Positions 44,953 to 59,575 of a stretch of 64,000 nucleotides of DNA are shown here, piece by piece (position 1 is the stretch's first letter; each line of letters opens with the position of its first letter). The notes under the pieces were generated by a model. It saw only the letters and a program-made list of their open reading frames with translations, was not told the DNA's origin and made no database searches. The position numbers and the translations under genes were made by a program. Source of the stretch: Tulasnella sp. 424 (lineage: Eukaryota; Basidiomycota; Agaricomycetes; Cantharellales; Tulasnellaceae); contig WSUB01000030.1 in assembly GCA_019633425.1 (NCBI GenBank), positions 124,001 through 188,000 of the forward strand, read 5' to 3'.

Positions 44953-47102
44953 CTAATGAGCGGTCGCAGTGCTCTCGATACGTTCTAACCCAATCTCCTC
45001 AGCACGGGCGGTCATAACTTCAGAATTTGGCCACTTTGTCTTCTCTTGCATCCTCGCCAACAAATTACTCGTCTTTTCTTGACGTTCGTTCCAGACCTGA
45101 TCGACTTCGTTGAGACTACGACCCAAAGTTTCCGGGACGTAGAGAATGCAGACCAAACTCGTAAGAACTAAGACCGAAGCCCAACGTCAATGGTTTACGG
45201 GAGCTTATGAGAAGATTTCTGAGACTTACGGAGGCAAGCTGCAAATAAGAAGTACGGTCCGGAGGGCGACTTGGCAAGGAAAAGTGGGGTAGTCAAGGCC
45301 ACCAAGGTATTCACAATCCAATTAGAGCTGTGCGATAACGTTGAAGCAATGGCGCGGGTGCGATTAGGTTGGACTTCGATGATAAACAGCTATAGGCCAC
45401 AGATGGTAGGAGTCAGTTCCCTCCTTCCTCTAGTTCAACAGCTGAACCAACCTTGAGAACCACAGCCCAAGTTATGGAAAATGCAATCGTGAAGAGATAG
45501 ATAAGGGAAATGATAGTCCACTTTCCGGCCGTTGTCTTGGAACCCCCACTCGCGTAAAGAGAGCCGATGACGAGCATGCAAAGTCCCATGCTCAATCCCC
45601 CCCAGATGATGGATGGGCGACGACCCCATCGGTCCATGAGATACAACTGAGCTGGAATGGTTACCCTAGGAAAGTAGACGATGAGCCTAGCAACAAGGGA
45701 TTTCGTCTCGCGAAAGCTCACACGACGAGAACGATACCAGTGATTCCGGACGCAAGGAAAGACGCGTTCCTGCTATCTAACCCAGCTTGCTGGAAGATCA
45801 GAGGAGCGAAGTACAGGACAGCATCAATGCCACTCAGTTGCTGTCACAATTGAACCAACAGTCAGCGAGAGGACAATTTCCCCGGTCCCCAGAGTTGAGC
45901 TACGCACCTGCATGCCCATCAAAAAGATAGCCAGGATGGTCTTCCAACGAGTGGTGCTATCTCTGAAGGTCTCCCTCAGTGTTGCGTCGGTCGTGTCCGC
46001 TTCTTGCCGGGCTAGTAGTTCTGCCTTTTCCCTTTCCACTCCGTTTCGATCGAACTGCTCCATGACTTCGAATGCCTCATCATTTCGACCGACGAGCAGG
46101 AGCCATCGAGGCGAATATGGGAGAAGTTCCATTCCAGCTGCAAGCGTGAACGCCACCACGCTTTGGACAATGAAGGGAGTACGCCAGGAGAAGCTGTTGG
46201 ATAGTTTGACGGTCCCGTAGGAGATGAAGTAGCCTGACGCGATACCGATTGTGACTGGTAAAGACGCGTGTTAGTCTGCGTTGGTATGGTATCTGCATAT
46301 ACATGGTGAACGCACTGAAGAGTTGAAGCATAGTTGTTATCTTCCCTCGCACTAACAGGTATATTAGAACCTCGCATGACCAAGTAAATGACCTTAGACC
46401 GACCGTTCGGAGGAGAAAGCTCGATCAAATATACTATGAAGCAAAGCAGATGAGTTACGATCAACTGAAGGTCTGACGGACGGCGACGGCGTACCTCCGC
46501 ATGGTCCCAGGAAAAGACCTTCGCCAGCTGGTAGCGCGATCCAGTAAGTAGGATATCCAGCCCACTGAACACTTTACTCACCACCAGCCACCAGCCTCCC
46601 TAAAACCAGCATCCATAATTTAACACTGCTCGCCTCAATAGCGCTACCGATGGCGGCCGTCAAGGCGCCAATCATAATCGTTCGTCGGCGAGATATTTTG
46701 TCGCTCAGAGCTCCAGCAAAGAAGCTAGTAGCCGACGCGGAGAAGAGGATCTAACGATACGATCTATTAGAAGTGTGTGACGGGTCGGGCGGAGGAATGG
46801 ACCTATCGTACTGTGGCTACGAGAGCACCCTGAATGGCATGATTGCGAAACTTCCCAAACGTGTCCAGAAACTGGGGCATAACGGTAATGGGACCAATTG
46901 CACCTAATGAGATTCGAATCGTCAGCGGCCGGCAGGTGACCCAGCCATGATAACTCACCAGTGTCTAGGCCGAAGAAAATGCCAGCTAAACGGATGGAGC
47001 GCCGGTCAACAACTATACCCGCTCAAGACAGGTTATTGCAACCATACACAAAGATACGAAGGCAGCTACTGCATGGATATTCCAGGTATTGTTTCTGGTC
47101 AT
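44953..47102 (-). CDS. MFS sugar porter (sugar/inositol/quinate-type)
   Basis: A 12-segment sugar-proton symporter of the family that includes hexose and quinate permeases, unrelated in detail to the neighbouring MFS paralogs. The start MTRNNTWNIHAVAAFVSL splices to SGIFFGLDTGAIGPITVMP. Motifs in order are LSDKISRRRTIMIGALTAAI (the loop 2-3 D-x-x-x-R-R element), GRLVAG, SPRWLLLVGRNDEAFEVM, QLSGIDAVLYFAPLIFQQAG, LMDRWGRRPSIIWGG (loop 8-9) and YVPETLGRSLNEVDQVW (the PETLG-type signature). Exons examined join in phase. The tail is charged. It is convergent with transporter paralog 5. A relic of a second copy is at 42035-42245. The sugar is unknown. Confidence 0.85.
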
Positions 47103-47554
47103 GTTGAGGTCGTCGTGGCAGAGGGCAAGACGCTCAAGTTAACGGGTGAAAATATTTGCCAGCTTTTGTAGGTAATCATCTGGTTGGGGACGGGGAACCG
47201 GACGTCACGCGCCAAGGGACGGCGCCTAACGCGGAAGATCGAAGGTGCATTTGATCTATAAGAAAGTGGAGGTCCACAGAGATAAGGACCGGTGACTCTT
47301 TTCAGAGAAAACTCCACTCTTCACTTCACCAACGTCCCCCACGGCCATTCCATACCGTCTCAACTGCATCCGGAAGTGAAGATAAAGGTCCTGCGAGGGC
47401 TTTAGTCATGGGCTATGGATAGGTTGGAGCTGTAGGTAAACTGGGTCGGAGCCGAGAAGGTGGGACACGGAAGCCGGATGTCCGGACGGCCAGGAGATGA
47501 ATGTGCCAAACATGTGGCGTTTACCCGCGGTTCATCAACAACGACAAAGCGTCT

Positions 47555-49410
<1,856 letters not shown>

Positions 49411-49424
49411 CATAGGGTTCATTA

Positions 49425-50371
49425 TTAATCGTAATATGGTCGTTGCCGGCGAGGTGGTGGAGACGCTGAGCGACGTGGAGAAGGTCGCCGATGTCGTCGA
49501 CGCTCATCCTGCGAGTCTTCCCTGCTTCTACTTCTACTTCGACGCTGCGGTTGAGGACGTTCTTCTCTGCTGCGACTGCTGTCCAATGTTTCCAGAGGCA
49601 GCGTTGGTCCTTCCTCATCTCCGCTTTCATCCTCCGCATGCCGTGCGCCACTTCCAGCAGCCAACAGTGCCGCTTTCTCCTTATCCCTCTTCCACGTCAA
49701 CTTCTTCTTACACTTTGAACACAGTACGAGCTTAACCAGTGCGGACTTGGCTTCCCCGTGTTCGATGTAACCAAATGGGACTTCCAACGTGATCAACGCT
49801 GGTGGTTTTGTAGAGTTCTCCACTTCATCTGGTGCATGCCATTTGCATCGGGTATTACCGCAGCTGAATTGGCCGGCGCCAGATATCACTTCGTCCTCGG
49901 TTCTCCACCTGAGTGCGATCTATGAGGTATGCAAGACTAGTAAGTGTGTGCGTGAGCAACGATTCGAGAAAGAGACAGACGTTACCGCTTTTGTAATGCT
50001 TCAAGTCGCAGACGGCAAACTCTTTGAAGAGACTACGATAGTACTTCAAAGCGACAGCTTCGTCGTATGAGAGTCTATCCTCTTCTTCTTCGTCGTCATC
50101 TCTCAGGAACCTGTCGTCGCAGCAGTTTAGTTTGAGAGCTTCAAGTGTACGTATAAGGTCATTGTGAAACCGCTTACTGATGGGAAGCCTTGAGGATATC
50201 AAAATCTGTCCGCTTTGCGGTGGAGCTTTCGCCACCTAAATGAGAGTCTCCGTATAGCTGAGCGGAGCGAACGTAGCGTTGGTGCCTCTGATATGCGGTC
50301 TCGCCGTTGAGGTTGTTCCTGAAGACAGATCGGGAATGTCCAGATTGTGGTGAAGGCGGAGGTAAAGGCAT
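49425..50371 (-). CDS. FRA10AC1: FRA10AC1 family protein (nuclear, spliceosome-associated)
   Basis: The family is a conserved nuclear protein found with spliceosomes; its exact role is unsettled. Three exons: from 50371 (MPLPPPSPQSGHSRSVFRNN ... RTDFDILKASHQ), a middle exon (FLRDDDEEEEDRLSYDEAVA, ALKYYRSLFKEFAVCDLKHY), and the last exon (IALRWRTEDEVISGAGQFSC). The last exon contains a Cys-x4-Cys and Cys-x2-Cys zinc-binding pattern (CGNTRC and CSKC) and FGYIEHGEAKSALVKLVLC. The C-terminal 60 residues are an Arg/Ser-rich tail (RRSRSRSREDSQ), fitting a splicing role. The donor of the last intron (GTCTGT after KSGN) was chosen to keep the family sequence in phase. Confidence 0.88.
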
Positions 50372-51091
50372 GGGCGGCGAACTGGATCTGATGCGAGTTT
50401 GATCAAATAATTCTTAGGTGTCCTGTGGAGCCGTAATATTTCAGTATCAACCTAGCCACAGGGCCAGCCAGATAATCTTGCTGCCCAATTAGCCACGTAT
50501 CACTTACCAGAGATAGGCCGAGTACGATATACAAGAAATCTCAATAGATATCCTCCCTTCGCGTGCACAGAGCCGGCGTATCCTTATGTCAGCTGGTCAG
50601 GTTTGCGCTACACCTTCGAAGGGAAGGAAGAAACGAGCGGTGGCGTCTTGAGAAAATGGTCCCTTCAGTTAGGACGACGCCCCGACAAACAACAAAACAA
50701 AAATGCCTCGAGTCGTCGGTTACCCCACAACATCATGTTCCTGTCGTGTGCTAGACTTTAGCTTCTCGCTCGTACTCAAACTGCAAGACGCCATATGTCT
50801 ATGGTAACCCCCCCAGTTCCGACTCGACCCCGGTAAGTCCCGTAACTTCAGGCTTGCTCGTCATTGTTAACACTTGACTTTGTTTCGGCAGCCAATGCGG
50901 GCTATTTTCCGGATCGGAGAACAGCTGAGATTATTTTTCGTCGGGCAGACGAACTCCCTGCCCGTCGGGAGTCTTCCAACCCTGAAAACCTCAAGACGGC
51001 GCCGTCCCACCGACCCCGCAGGTTCCGCCCCTCCATATATCAACTGGCAAGTGTCAAGCTTTTTACCACCCACTTTCACTAACCCTTTCCC
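50372..51091. other. Divergent intergenic region, FRA10AC1 homolog and P450-1
   Basis: 720 bp with no supported gene. CTCCATATAT at 51031-51040, about 55 bp before the P450 ATG, may act as its TATA element. Confidence 0.45.
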
Positions 51092-53497
51092 ATGTCTCTG
51101 GCTCTCTTAGTCAACCATCCCTCTCTAGAACGCATTTGGGACGCAATCGTGCGGTCTGGGTTCACCAAACGGCAGGTCACCGGGATCGCAGTGGGCGGCT
51201 ATCTGACCTACAAAGTCGCAAGATTCTTGAAGTTTTGGTTTATCGACCCACAGCTATCGCCTCTGAAGAATTTGCCTGGTCCAGACAGCTACGATAGCCT
51301 TCTGTGGGGAGACTTCAGACGTATCCTCTCAGCTTCGCCTTCCTCTATTTATGAGCAATGGTTCGCCGAATACGGGCACAGTTATTCTTACCGCGGAATG
51401 TTTCTGGTAGCTACTTCTCGATTACAATACCCTTGCAGAGAGAAATGCGTTAAGAACTTGGCTCTTTTAGATCCGCCGACTCTGCACAAAGGATCCCAAG
51501 GCGGTGGCTTACGTTCTCAACCACAGCTCTGATTACCCCAAACCGGCTCATCTCAGAAAATTTCTCGGGAATACGTTTGGAAAAGGTATATCTCATTCTC
51601 CTCCAGTAGCGGACCTGGTATATCAGACTCACCTTTGTCATTCTCCAAGGGGTACTATTTGCGGAAGGTACATGCGACTTGCTAAACATACTGGTCGAAA
51701 GTAGTCGGTGCTGATTACTAAGTGTCCTCTAGGCGAGGATCACCGAAGGCAGCGGAAGATCATGAATCCCTGCTTCGGGCCTTCTCAAATCAGGGAGCTA
51801 ACGCCAATCTTTTACGACAAGGCATTTCAGGTAATCCTCAATTAGCCCCGTTTATTCCTACCTAATACCCATGCGCCCCCCCCCCCTAAACCAGCTACGG
51901 GAAATCTGGCTGGGAGAGATTGAAGCGTGTGGGCCCGATGGGAAAGATATCGATATTCTCATTTGGCTGACACGAACGACACTCGATATTATCGGTCTTG
52001 CTGGTGAGCACTGTCTATGATCGAAAGAGAACTGGCACTGAACGAATGTCACTAGGGTTTGATTACGACTTCGATACCTTAACCAACGGCGAAAAAGACG
52101 AACTCGTACAGGCATTCATGGCATTATTCAACCCAACACCAACCCCGCCTATTGTACCTCTCTTGGCAAATGCCATTCCTATCTTGCAGCTGATCGTATG
52201 TTCTTTTACGCGCATGCTTGAATTCGTATTAATTGACCCGTGGCTCGCTGCCGTGGCTCGACAGCCACACCATCGGGCCAAAGTAGCCGCTCGTTCGAAG
52301 GCTGTGATCCAGCGAGTTGGCGAAAAGCTCGTACAGGATAGGCGTGCTGCCCTCGCTGCAGCTACAGGTTCTGATGGAGTGGAGAAGAGCACGCTCAAAG
52401 GAAAGGACCTGCTATCCGTCCTGAGTGAGTTGTTGGCTAATTGACCACTCCTCGTCGCTCTTTTCTGACCAAAAGACACCTGTACTGCAGTCAAGGCTAA
52501 CATGGCGGCGGATATCCAGGACTCTGAGAGGCTGAGCGATGAAGAATTCATCGGCCGTGGGTCCATTGCTTGATCTTCCGATTTCCTTAGGGATCGCGTG
52601 CTAATCTTTCTGATATAGAAATCTGCACAATGCTGATAGCGGGACACGAGACAACATCGACGACTGTAACTTGGCTGATGTACGAGCTTGCTCAACCAGA
52701 CAAGCGAAATATTCAAGATACGCTTCGGGCAGAGTTGCTTTCTATTCCCAACGACCGGCCATCGATGGAAGACCTCAACTCACTCCCATACCTTGACGCC
52801 GTGGTCCGAGAGAATCTCCGATTACATAACGCTGTGGACCTCACAACGCGTTGTGCTGGAAAGGACGACTATATCCCTGTCAGTACGCCGTTCATCGACA
52901 AGAATGGAGTTGAAAGGACTGAGATCAGGTGCGTCGCTGCCGTATATCTGTGTGGTCTGCGGTGTCTTTGTTAACCGATCGAGCTGTTGCAGAATCGCAG
53001 AAGGAGAACAGATCATTGTTCCCATCTCCATTCTTAACCGTGACAAGGATATTTGGGGGGATGACGCCAACGAATTCAAGTGAGCCCCAGGGCCTTTGTA
53101 CCAGTGACCATCTTGACCGTTGTAATTGCTGAAATGTCCCTTTCGCTTCCTCTGCTCTTTGGGACTGCAGTCCCGATCGCTGGTTAGAAGGTAATAAACA
53201 TCCTCGAAGCGCAGAGATCCCCGGTGTGTTTGCGTCCCTCATGACCTTCCTCGGAGGTCCAAGATCATGCGTACGAATCCTTGTGCAGTTCCTATGAACA
53301 ACTGTACGATACTGACGGAGAGTGCCGGCCCTCGTACTAAATAGATCGGCTACCGCTTCGCTCTGATCGAGATGAAGGTCCTCATATTCGTTCTCCTCCG
53401 GAGTATATCCTTCGAGCTCCAAGACCCTGCTCCTAAAATCGAGAAAAAAGCAGCGTTAGTTCCTCTTAGACCAGGCAGGGATGCAAGCATACTCTGA
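51092..53497 (+). CDS. Cytochrome P450, copy 1
   Basis: A haem monooxygenase anchored in the endoplasmic reticulum. At least twelve exons join in phase to about 550 residues. A hydrophobic N-terminal segment ([20 protein letters not shown]) precedes the Pro-rich hinge [12 protein letters not shown]. Then come [17 protein letters not shown] (helix C region), the I-helix oxygen-binding motif AGHETTSTT, the ExxR motif in [17 protein letters not shown], and the haem loop [19 protein letters not shown] with the Cys ligand next to an intron. All catalytic motifs are intact. A run of C (about 51881-51890) lies in one intron. It is clearly paralogous to the P450 at 62721. The family and substrate could not be named from sequence alone. 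Confidence 0.9.
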
Positions 53498-54002
53498 TAC
53501 TTCTGTTGTTCCTTAGGATCGTCGTTCGTCCAACCCTGAAATGCCCGGACGGCACTTTGAAGAGTTCGATGCCATTGCGGCTGAGAGCAGCTCGTCCAGA
53601 ATAACTCCAAACCGAGTAGTTCTTAATACATATCGTTCAAATACGCGACCACACATGCCCTGAGCACGATATGTCATCATCCTGCTAGGCCCGGTCCACC
53701 AGGGTACTCTTCACTGCTAGTCGACAATTCAACATCGATGTTAAATCTCACCAGCAGATATATGAAGATCTGGGTTGTGGGCTTAGGTTGAGTATCACTG
53801 GAATGCGTGTACAAGGACCCAAAGCTTCACATGACACACACCCCCCTATTTAAACAAACCCACATAACATCGCTGCACAGTCAAAAGATTATTGGATTCC
53901 TTCGGTAGCATGTTACATCTAAAATATAGCTAAAACATGGCCATGACTCTGTCTCTGCTCAGAACCTTTCTGAACTCCGTAATGTGATCCAAGACTATCC
54001 AT
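53498..54002. other. Intergenic between convergent P450-1 and transporter paralog 6
   Basis: No gene is seen. Sequence at about 53785-53830 (GAGTATCACTGGAATGCGTG) recurs at about 56394-56440 after paralog 7 and weakly near 59590, marking the 3' flank carried along by the transporter duplications. Confidence 0.5.
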
Positions 54003-56085
54003 CTATGCGTGCGCGCTCCTCTCGAGACCGAAACGCGCGAACCACGCCCCGAGAATTGATACACCAATCATTACTACCCAAACGAGATTACCGCCTAGTA
54101 AATGCTTGTCGATGGAGAGCGCGAAAAGTGATCTTCGGAGCAGAGGTGTTATTGTGATGCTACCTTTTCGCGGGTTATGGTAGATCACGAGACTCACGAG
54201 ACTAGAGCTGGCGCCGTGCCTTCTCCTAAGCAATTCGCAGCCGCTGCCAAGCCAAAAAGGGCCCCGGCGGATCGCGAGTCCGGCATTGACTCCGTTACAA
54301 CGAGCATGTATGCTCTATCCCCGACGTAATTATTTAGCCTTGCGCGTACAACACTGTAAAAATCCGGACGGAACGACTTACGTAAACGACATCGCGGCAA
54401 ACCTGTGTATCAATAGGATACAAAGTACAAACCCCCAGAGCTTGCCCAGCGGGGGCGCCCTTTCCTGTTGCCCAGCCTTGGGTAGCGCCTCTCGAATAAC
54501 AAAGCCAACGAGGGGTACCATGGCGTAGAGCGCACCGTATGTGGCAAGGCCCGCCGCGAGAAGTGGGGCACTTTTGAACCATGCATGGAAGTAGGGGAAG
54601 ATAACGATGGTGCTTGCAATACCGAGCAACCCGACCACGCCGATAACAGCGCCAATCTCGCTGGGCTTCAGAGCTTGGTTCAGAGTCCGACGCATCGTGA
54701 TGATAATCAGCGGTGAATGAACCTACCTCACGCTGAAGGCCGCCTAGAGTAAGCGGGGTATAACTCCAGAGGATAAAGACGGCGTCAAACCCGATATCTA
54801 TCACTTGCGTACAGAAGCCCATGATAACAATGTAGCGGGCAGCCGGATCAGTTAAACGACTAAATAGTGTGTTCTGCACTGATGGAATCGGTTGAACCAG
54901 GGCGTCTTGCACCACGCCGTCCGTGGGAGATGGAGCTCCATTAGAAGTGGCTTGTTCCATTTGATTTACCCTGTCCTGGGGTGGAAGGGTCTAAAGGAAT
55001 TTAGGCTTTCACGTCGTATCGATCCTCCTACTAGCATTGAAAAGACTTCGGCATACCTCTGTCATCAAGAAGGCCGCCACTAGAATTGCCGTAACGGTTA
55101 TCAATACCGATACCAAGCACGGTAAAAAGAAGGGCTAAAAAATATCGGTTTGAGACGGGAATCTTTGCGGAATGAAGGACGAGTATTAAAGCACCTACTC
55201 GGTTCTGGAGCAACGGGATGTTTCCGAAAAGCTCTGGGTAGCGCTTGGCAGGGTGTGATAACATGCCTCCAAGAAACGGACCGATAATCGCGCCTATATA
55301 CCAGATGACTTCCATCAGGGGGAAAGCTAAGATGACTGGGATCAGACGGGAGATTGGCGGAGGTAGCCTAGGACACAGCACAGACCTTTACTCTGGTTGG
55401 TCTCATCCGTGATGTCACTAATGACACAGTAAATGACACTAATGGCGGAGAAGAGATTTATAGTTAGTATTGGAGGCGACAGTCCAGAACCCTAGGAACC
55501 CCTACGCGACATTCCCGCAGAGCGCCCCACCGAGTGCACGGGATAGAAGCATTTGCCACAATGTATGTGAAAGACCAAAGCAGAGTGTCGCAACCGATAC
55601 GCCGGAGAGCCCAATGAGGATGACAGGTTTACGACCAATTCGATCTGTCGAGGACGGTTGGATCTGCGAGACGACGAGTCTGGCTGCCGGGGACGTAAGT
55701 GCTTACCAGAAAGACCACCCCAATACCCAATGGTGCACAGCTGGACCATTGCAAACAAGCTATCCTATAAGCGAGAACGGGCATGAGCCAGACTTCGATA
55801 AGCTTGCGGGTGAGTCTTACGATAATACCAGAATAAAAGCCGACTCGCTTTGGCTCTGCGATCCCCAATTCTTCCACCATCTAATCCCACGGAGGCAAAT
55901 GAGAATGGTGTTGAGGTAGAATAAAAGGAACAGCTCACCGCATTGATATATGGGAAAATTTGGGTGTAGGCGATGGGCTCTGCTAGTCTGACCAACAGAA
56001 CAACGGCAAGCTGAGCCTTCGGTAACGGTGTAATCTGAGACTTATTCGGCAGCAGTGGTTGTGCCTCAGCGCCATAGTTCACCAT
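54003..56085 (-). CDS. MFS transporter, paralog 6
   Basis: Intact 11-exon transporter on the minus strand, starting MVNYGAEAQPLLPNKSQITP at 56085. Landmarks are VRLAEPIAYTQIFPYINA, QLCTIGYWGGLS, DRIGRKPVILIGLSGVSVAT, SDITDETNQSK, GPFLGGMLSHPAKRYP, DAVFILWSYTPLTLGGLQRE, AYMLVVTESMPDSRSAGALF, and LLGGNLVWVVMIGVSILGAW. The central loop contains TLPPQDRVNQMEQATSNGAP. All exons are open. It is nearly identical in layout and flanks to paralog 7, so this is the most recent duplication in the window. The substrate is unknown; efflux is the usual role of this type. Confidence 0.86.
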
Positions 56086-56610
56086 GATGGTCTCCCTGTG
56101 AAGCTATGGTCCGTTGGAGGGGGATGCCAGGGGGGAGACGCAAATTGCTCCAGCTGAAGACCTCTGCCTACTGCCTGCAGGCGACTTTGTTTGGGACAAG
56201 GAAATCGAGGCACCACGTGTAAGCAAGAGGACGAAGGGACAAAATATCAATGGTACTTCCATCACGTACTCTATTTTACCGGAAGCTTGCTGATGTAGGC
56301 GGTGCAAAGATGACCCCTCCCAGCAATGTGGAGTGTATGGACTGCTGGGTATGTATGTCGTTATTTTTCACGGCTGGGTTGCGGGCTTTGTTTGAGTATC
56401 ACTGGAATGCGTGTACAAGAACCCAAAGCTTCATCCCCATTGTTTAAGAAACCCCACAAAGCCGCTACACAATCAAAAGTTATTGGATCTCTTCGAAGTT
56501 CGGTCCCGTGTTCCATCTAAAATGCAGCTACAAGATAGCCATGACCTGGTCTCCGCTCAGAACCATTCTGTAACTCCATAATGTGATCCACTGTCCGCCC
56601 GTGACCCCAT
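56086..56610. other. Junction between tandem transporter paralogs 6 and 7
   Basis: Left part (56104-56345) matches the promoter region of paralog 7 (about 58690-58945). Right part (56380-56600) matches the 3' flank of paralog 6 (53770-53995). The switch after GGACTGCTGGG near 56340-56350 is therefore the duplication breakpoint. No P450 remnant is visible here. Confidence 0.6.
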
Positions 56611-58669
56611 CTATGCGTGCCCGCTCCTCTCGAGACCGAAACGCGCGAACCACGCCCCAAGGATAGATACACCGATCATTACTACCCAAACGAGATTACC
56701 CCCTAATAGATGTGTGTCGATGGAAAGGGCGAAAAGTGATCTTCGGAGCAGAAGAGTTATTGTGGGCTGATCTCTCCGCGGGTTGTGGCAGATCATGAGA
56801 CTCACGAGACGAAAGCTGGCGCTGTGCCTTCTCCCAAGCAATTTGCAGCTGTTGCCAAACCAAACAGGGCCCCGGCAGACCGCGAGTCTCGCAGCGACTC
56901 TTTTACAACGAGCATGTAGGCTCTGTCTCCGGAGTAATTGTTCAGTCCGGCGCATACAACACTGTAAAGATGACGGAGCAGCTTACGGATACGACATTGC
57001 AGCAAACCTGTGTATTAATAGGATGCAAAGTATAAAGCCCCAGAGCTTGCCCAGCGGTGGTGCCATTTCCTGTTGCCCAACCGAGGGTAGCGCACTCCGA
57101 ATGACATAGCCAACGAAAGGTATCATGGCGAAGATCACACCTGACGTGGCGAGACACGATGCGAGAAGCGGGACGCTTTTGAACCGTGCATGGAGGTAGG
57201 GGAAGATGACGATTGAGCTTGCAATACCGAGTGACCCGGTTACGCCGAGAACAGCGCCAATCTCTCTGGGCTATAAAACTTGGTTAAGGATCTGACGTAT
57301 TACGATGGCGAACCGACTTACCTCGCGCTGGAGGCCTCCTAGAGTAAGCGGGGTATAACTCCAGAGGACAAAGACAGTACCAAAGGCGACATCTACCGCT
57401 TGTATACAGAAGCCCATTAGAGCAATATAGCGGGCGACGGGGTCAGTCAAACGACTAAATAGTGTGTTCTGCACTGATGGGATCGGCTGAACCAGGGTGT
57501 CTTGCACCACGCCGTCCGTGGGGGATGGAGCTCCATTACAAGTGGCTTGTTCCATATGATTTACTTTGTCCTGGGGTGGAAGGGTCTAAAATGATTTAGG
57601 CTTTACGTAGCTTCGATCATCCTACTAGTACTGAAAAGACTTGGCATACCTCTGTCATGAAGAAGGCTACCACCAGAATTGCCGTAACAGTTATCAATAC
57701 CGATACCAAGCACGGTAAAAAGAAGGGCTAAAAGAAAATTGGTTTGAGACGGGAACCTTCGACGAGTATTAAAGCACTTACTCGGTTCCGGAGCAACGGG
57801 ATGTTCCCGAAAAGGTCTGGGTAGCGCTCGGCAGGGTGTGATAACATGCCTCCAAGAAACGGACCAATAACTGCCCCCATATACCAGATGACGGATAACA
57901 GAGGGAAAGCTAAGATGATGGGGATCAGACGGGAGATTGGCGGAGGTAGCCTAGAACACGTCACGGACCTTTACTCTGATTGGTCTCATCCGTGATGTCA
58001 CTAACGCCGCAGTAAATGACACTGGTAATGAAGAAGAGACTTATAATTAGTATTGGAAGCGATACTCTGGAAACCCAGGCAAGCCCTACGCGACATTCCC
58101 GCAGAGCGCCCCAATGAGTGCACGGGATAGAAGCAACTGCCACAATGTATGTGAAAGACCAAAGCAGAGTGTCGCAACCGATACGCCGGAGAGCCCAATA
58201 AGGATGACAGGTTTACGACCAATTCGATCTGTTAAGGACGGTTGGATCTGCGAGACGACGAGTCTGGCTGCCGGGGACGTAAGTGCTTACCAGAAAGACC
58301 ACCCCAATACACAATGGTGCACAGCTGAACCAGTGCAAACAAGCTATCCTATAAGCGAGGACGGGCATAAGCTAAACCCCAATAAGCTTACGGGTGAGTC
58401 TTACGATAATGCCAGAATAAAAGCCGACTCGCTTCGGCTCTGCGATCCCTAATTCTTCCACCATCTAATCCCACGGAGGCAAATGAGGATATTGTAGAGG
58501 TGGAATAGAAGAAACAGCTTACCGCATTAATATATGGGAAAATTTGGGTGTAGGCGATGGGCTCTGCTAGTCTGGCGAATAGAACAACGGCAAGCTGAGC
58601 TTTCGGTAATGGTGTAACTTGAAGTTTGTTCGGCAGCAGTGGTTGTGCCTCGGCGCCATAGTTCGCCAT
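56611..58669 (-). CDS. MFS transporter, paralog 7
   Basis: Intact 11-exon transporter, starting MANYGAEAQPLLPNKLQVTP at 58669. Landmarks are FARLAEPIAYTQIFPYINA, QLCTIVYWGGLS, DRIGRKPVILIGLSGVSVAT, SDITDETNQSK, GPFLGGMLSHPAERYP, GTVFVLWSYTPLTLGGLQRE, AYMLVVKESLRDSRSAGALF, and LLGGNLVWVVMIGVSILGAW. The ninth exon (PREIGAVLGVTGSLGIASSI ...) has no internal early Met but is fully open. It is the tandem sister of paralog 6. To its right lies a P450 relic in divergent orientation, the remnant of a transporter/P450 pair. Confidence 0.86.
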
Positions 58670-59394
58670 GATGGTCTCTCTGTAAGGCTATGGTCCGTTG
58701 GAGGTGGATGCCCAGAGGGAGACGCAAATTGCTCCAGTTGTAGACCTCTCTGCCTACTGCCTGCAGGCGACTTTTTTTGGGACAAGGAAATCGAACCGCG
58801 TTGTCCCAGAACAGTGCACGTGTAATCGTGAGTAAGCGAGAGGGCGAAGAGAAGCACAGGGCGTCAATGGGGCCTCCATCATGTGGCTTGCTAATGTAGG
58901 CAAGTGCAAAGATGACCCCTCCCAGCGGTGTGGACTGCTGGGTCGACAAAATCAACGAAGTAAGCAGACGCTACCAGCCTGGTTTAACTGCCTTGGGCTG
59001 TATACACCCGATGCAGTAAGCACGCGCGCTTCGTTTGGAAAGTAACGCGAAGGCTACCTGTTCGGGGGTCTGACGGTTACATCAGGAGTCGACGGAGATT
59101 ACGGAGCTTGTGCCGAGACAAACAAACCTTTGTTCTAATTGTTTTCCTGTCACTTCCCTTCGGATCCATTAACAAACCAAGGGTTTAGTGTTACTTGCTA
59201 TGCTGCAAGGACGTTGCCTACGGGATGCAATATTAATACCTTTCGCTCGTGAATAGCTGATTTGAAGTGCTTCAGGTCGAGGCTCCGTTGCAGACTGATA
59301 TCAACTTTGGGTGGGAGGTAAGTGCGTTGTTATCAGGGCTTTGTGAGATATAGGATCAGCTTCCTCCACTCACACGAAGGTAATACGCGAATTC
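58670..59394. other. Promoter region of paralog 7 and of the decayed P450
   Basis: 59085-59290 aligns with 62255-62420 upstream of P450-2 (shared GAGATTACGGA, GAGACAAACAAACCT, CTATGCTGCAAG and TGGCTGATTTGAAG blocks in the same order). It is the former divergent promoter of a transporter/P450 pair. No other gene is seen. Confidence 0.55.
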
Positions 59395-59575
59395 GGATTG
59401 GCTCTCTCTTCCCTCCGTCCTCCGAATCAACTTTTCTTACATAATCTTTACCCCAACGTCAGTCTTCGGATTGGCAGATATTTCTTTCGAACTCATCCAG
59501 GGGCGCGTCGACCTTTTTTATCAACCTCTAGTTTCATCTCTCAAAGGTGTACCTTTGTTTGTATAAGAGTTTTGA
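59395..59575 (+). pseudogene. Cytochrome P450 5'-end relic
   Basis: Aligns with the leader and first codons of the P450 at 62721. ACCCCAACGTCAG corresponds to ACCCCAATGTCAG, so the start ATG is now ACG. The next segment reads ISFELIQGRVDLF against [13 protein letters not shown], and TCATCTCTCAAAGGTGT corresponds to the SPLKDVPG hinge. The membrane-anchor codons between are deleted and nothing after the hinge is recognisable. Sequence then passes into the 3' flank of transporter paralog 8. Confidence 0.65.

Noticed and set aside
51881..51890. C run in P450-1 considered as a disrupting indel
   Set aside because: It lies inside an intron; the flanking exons join in phase.
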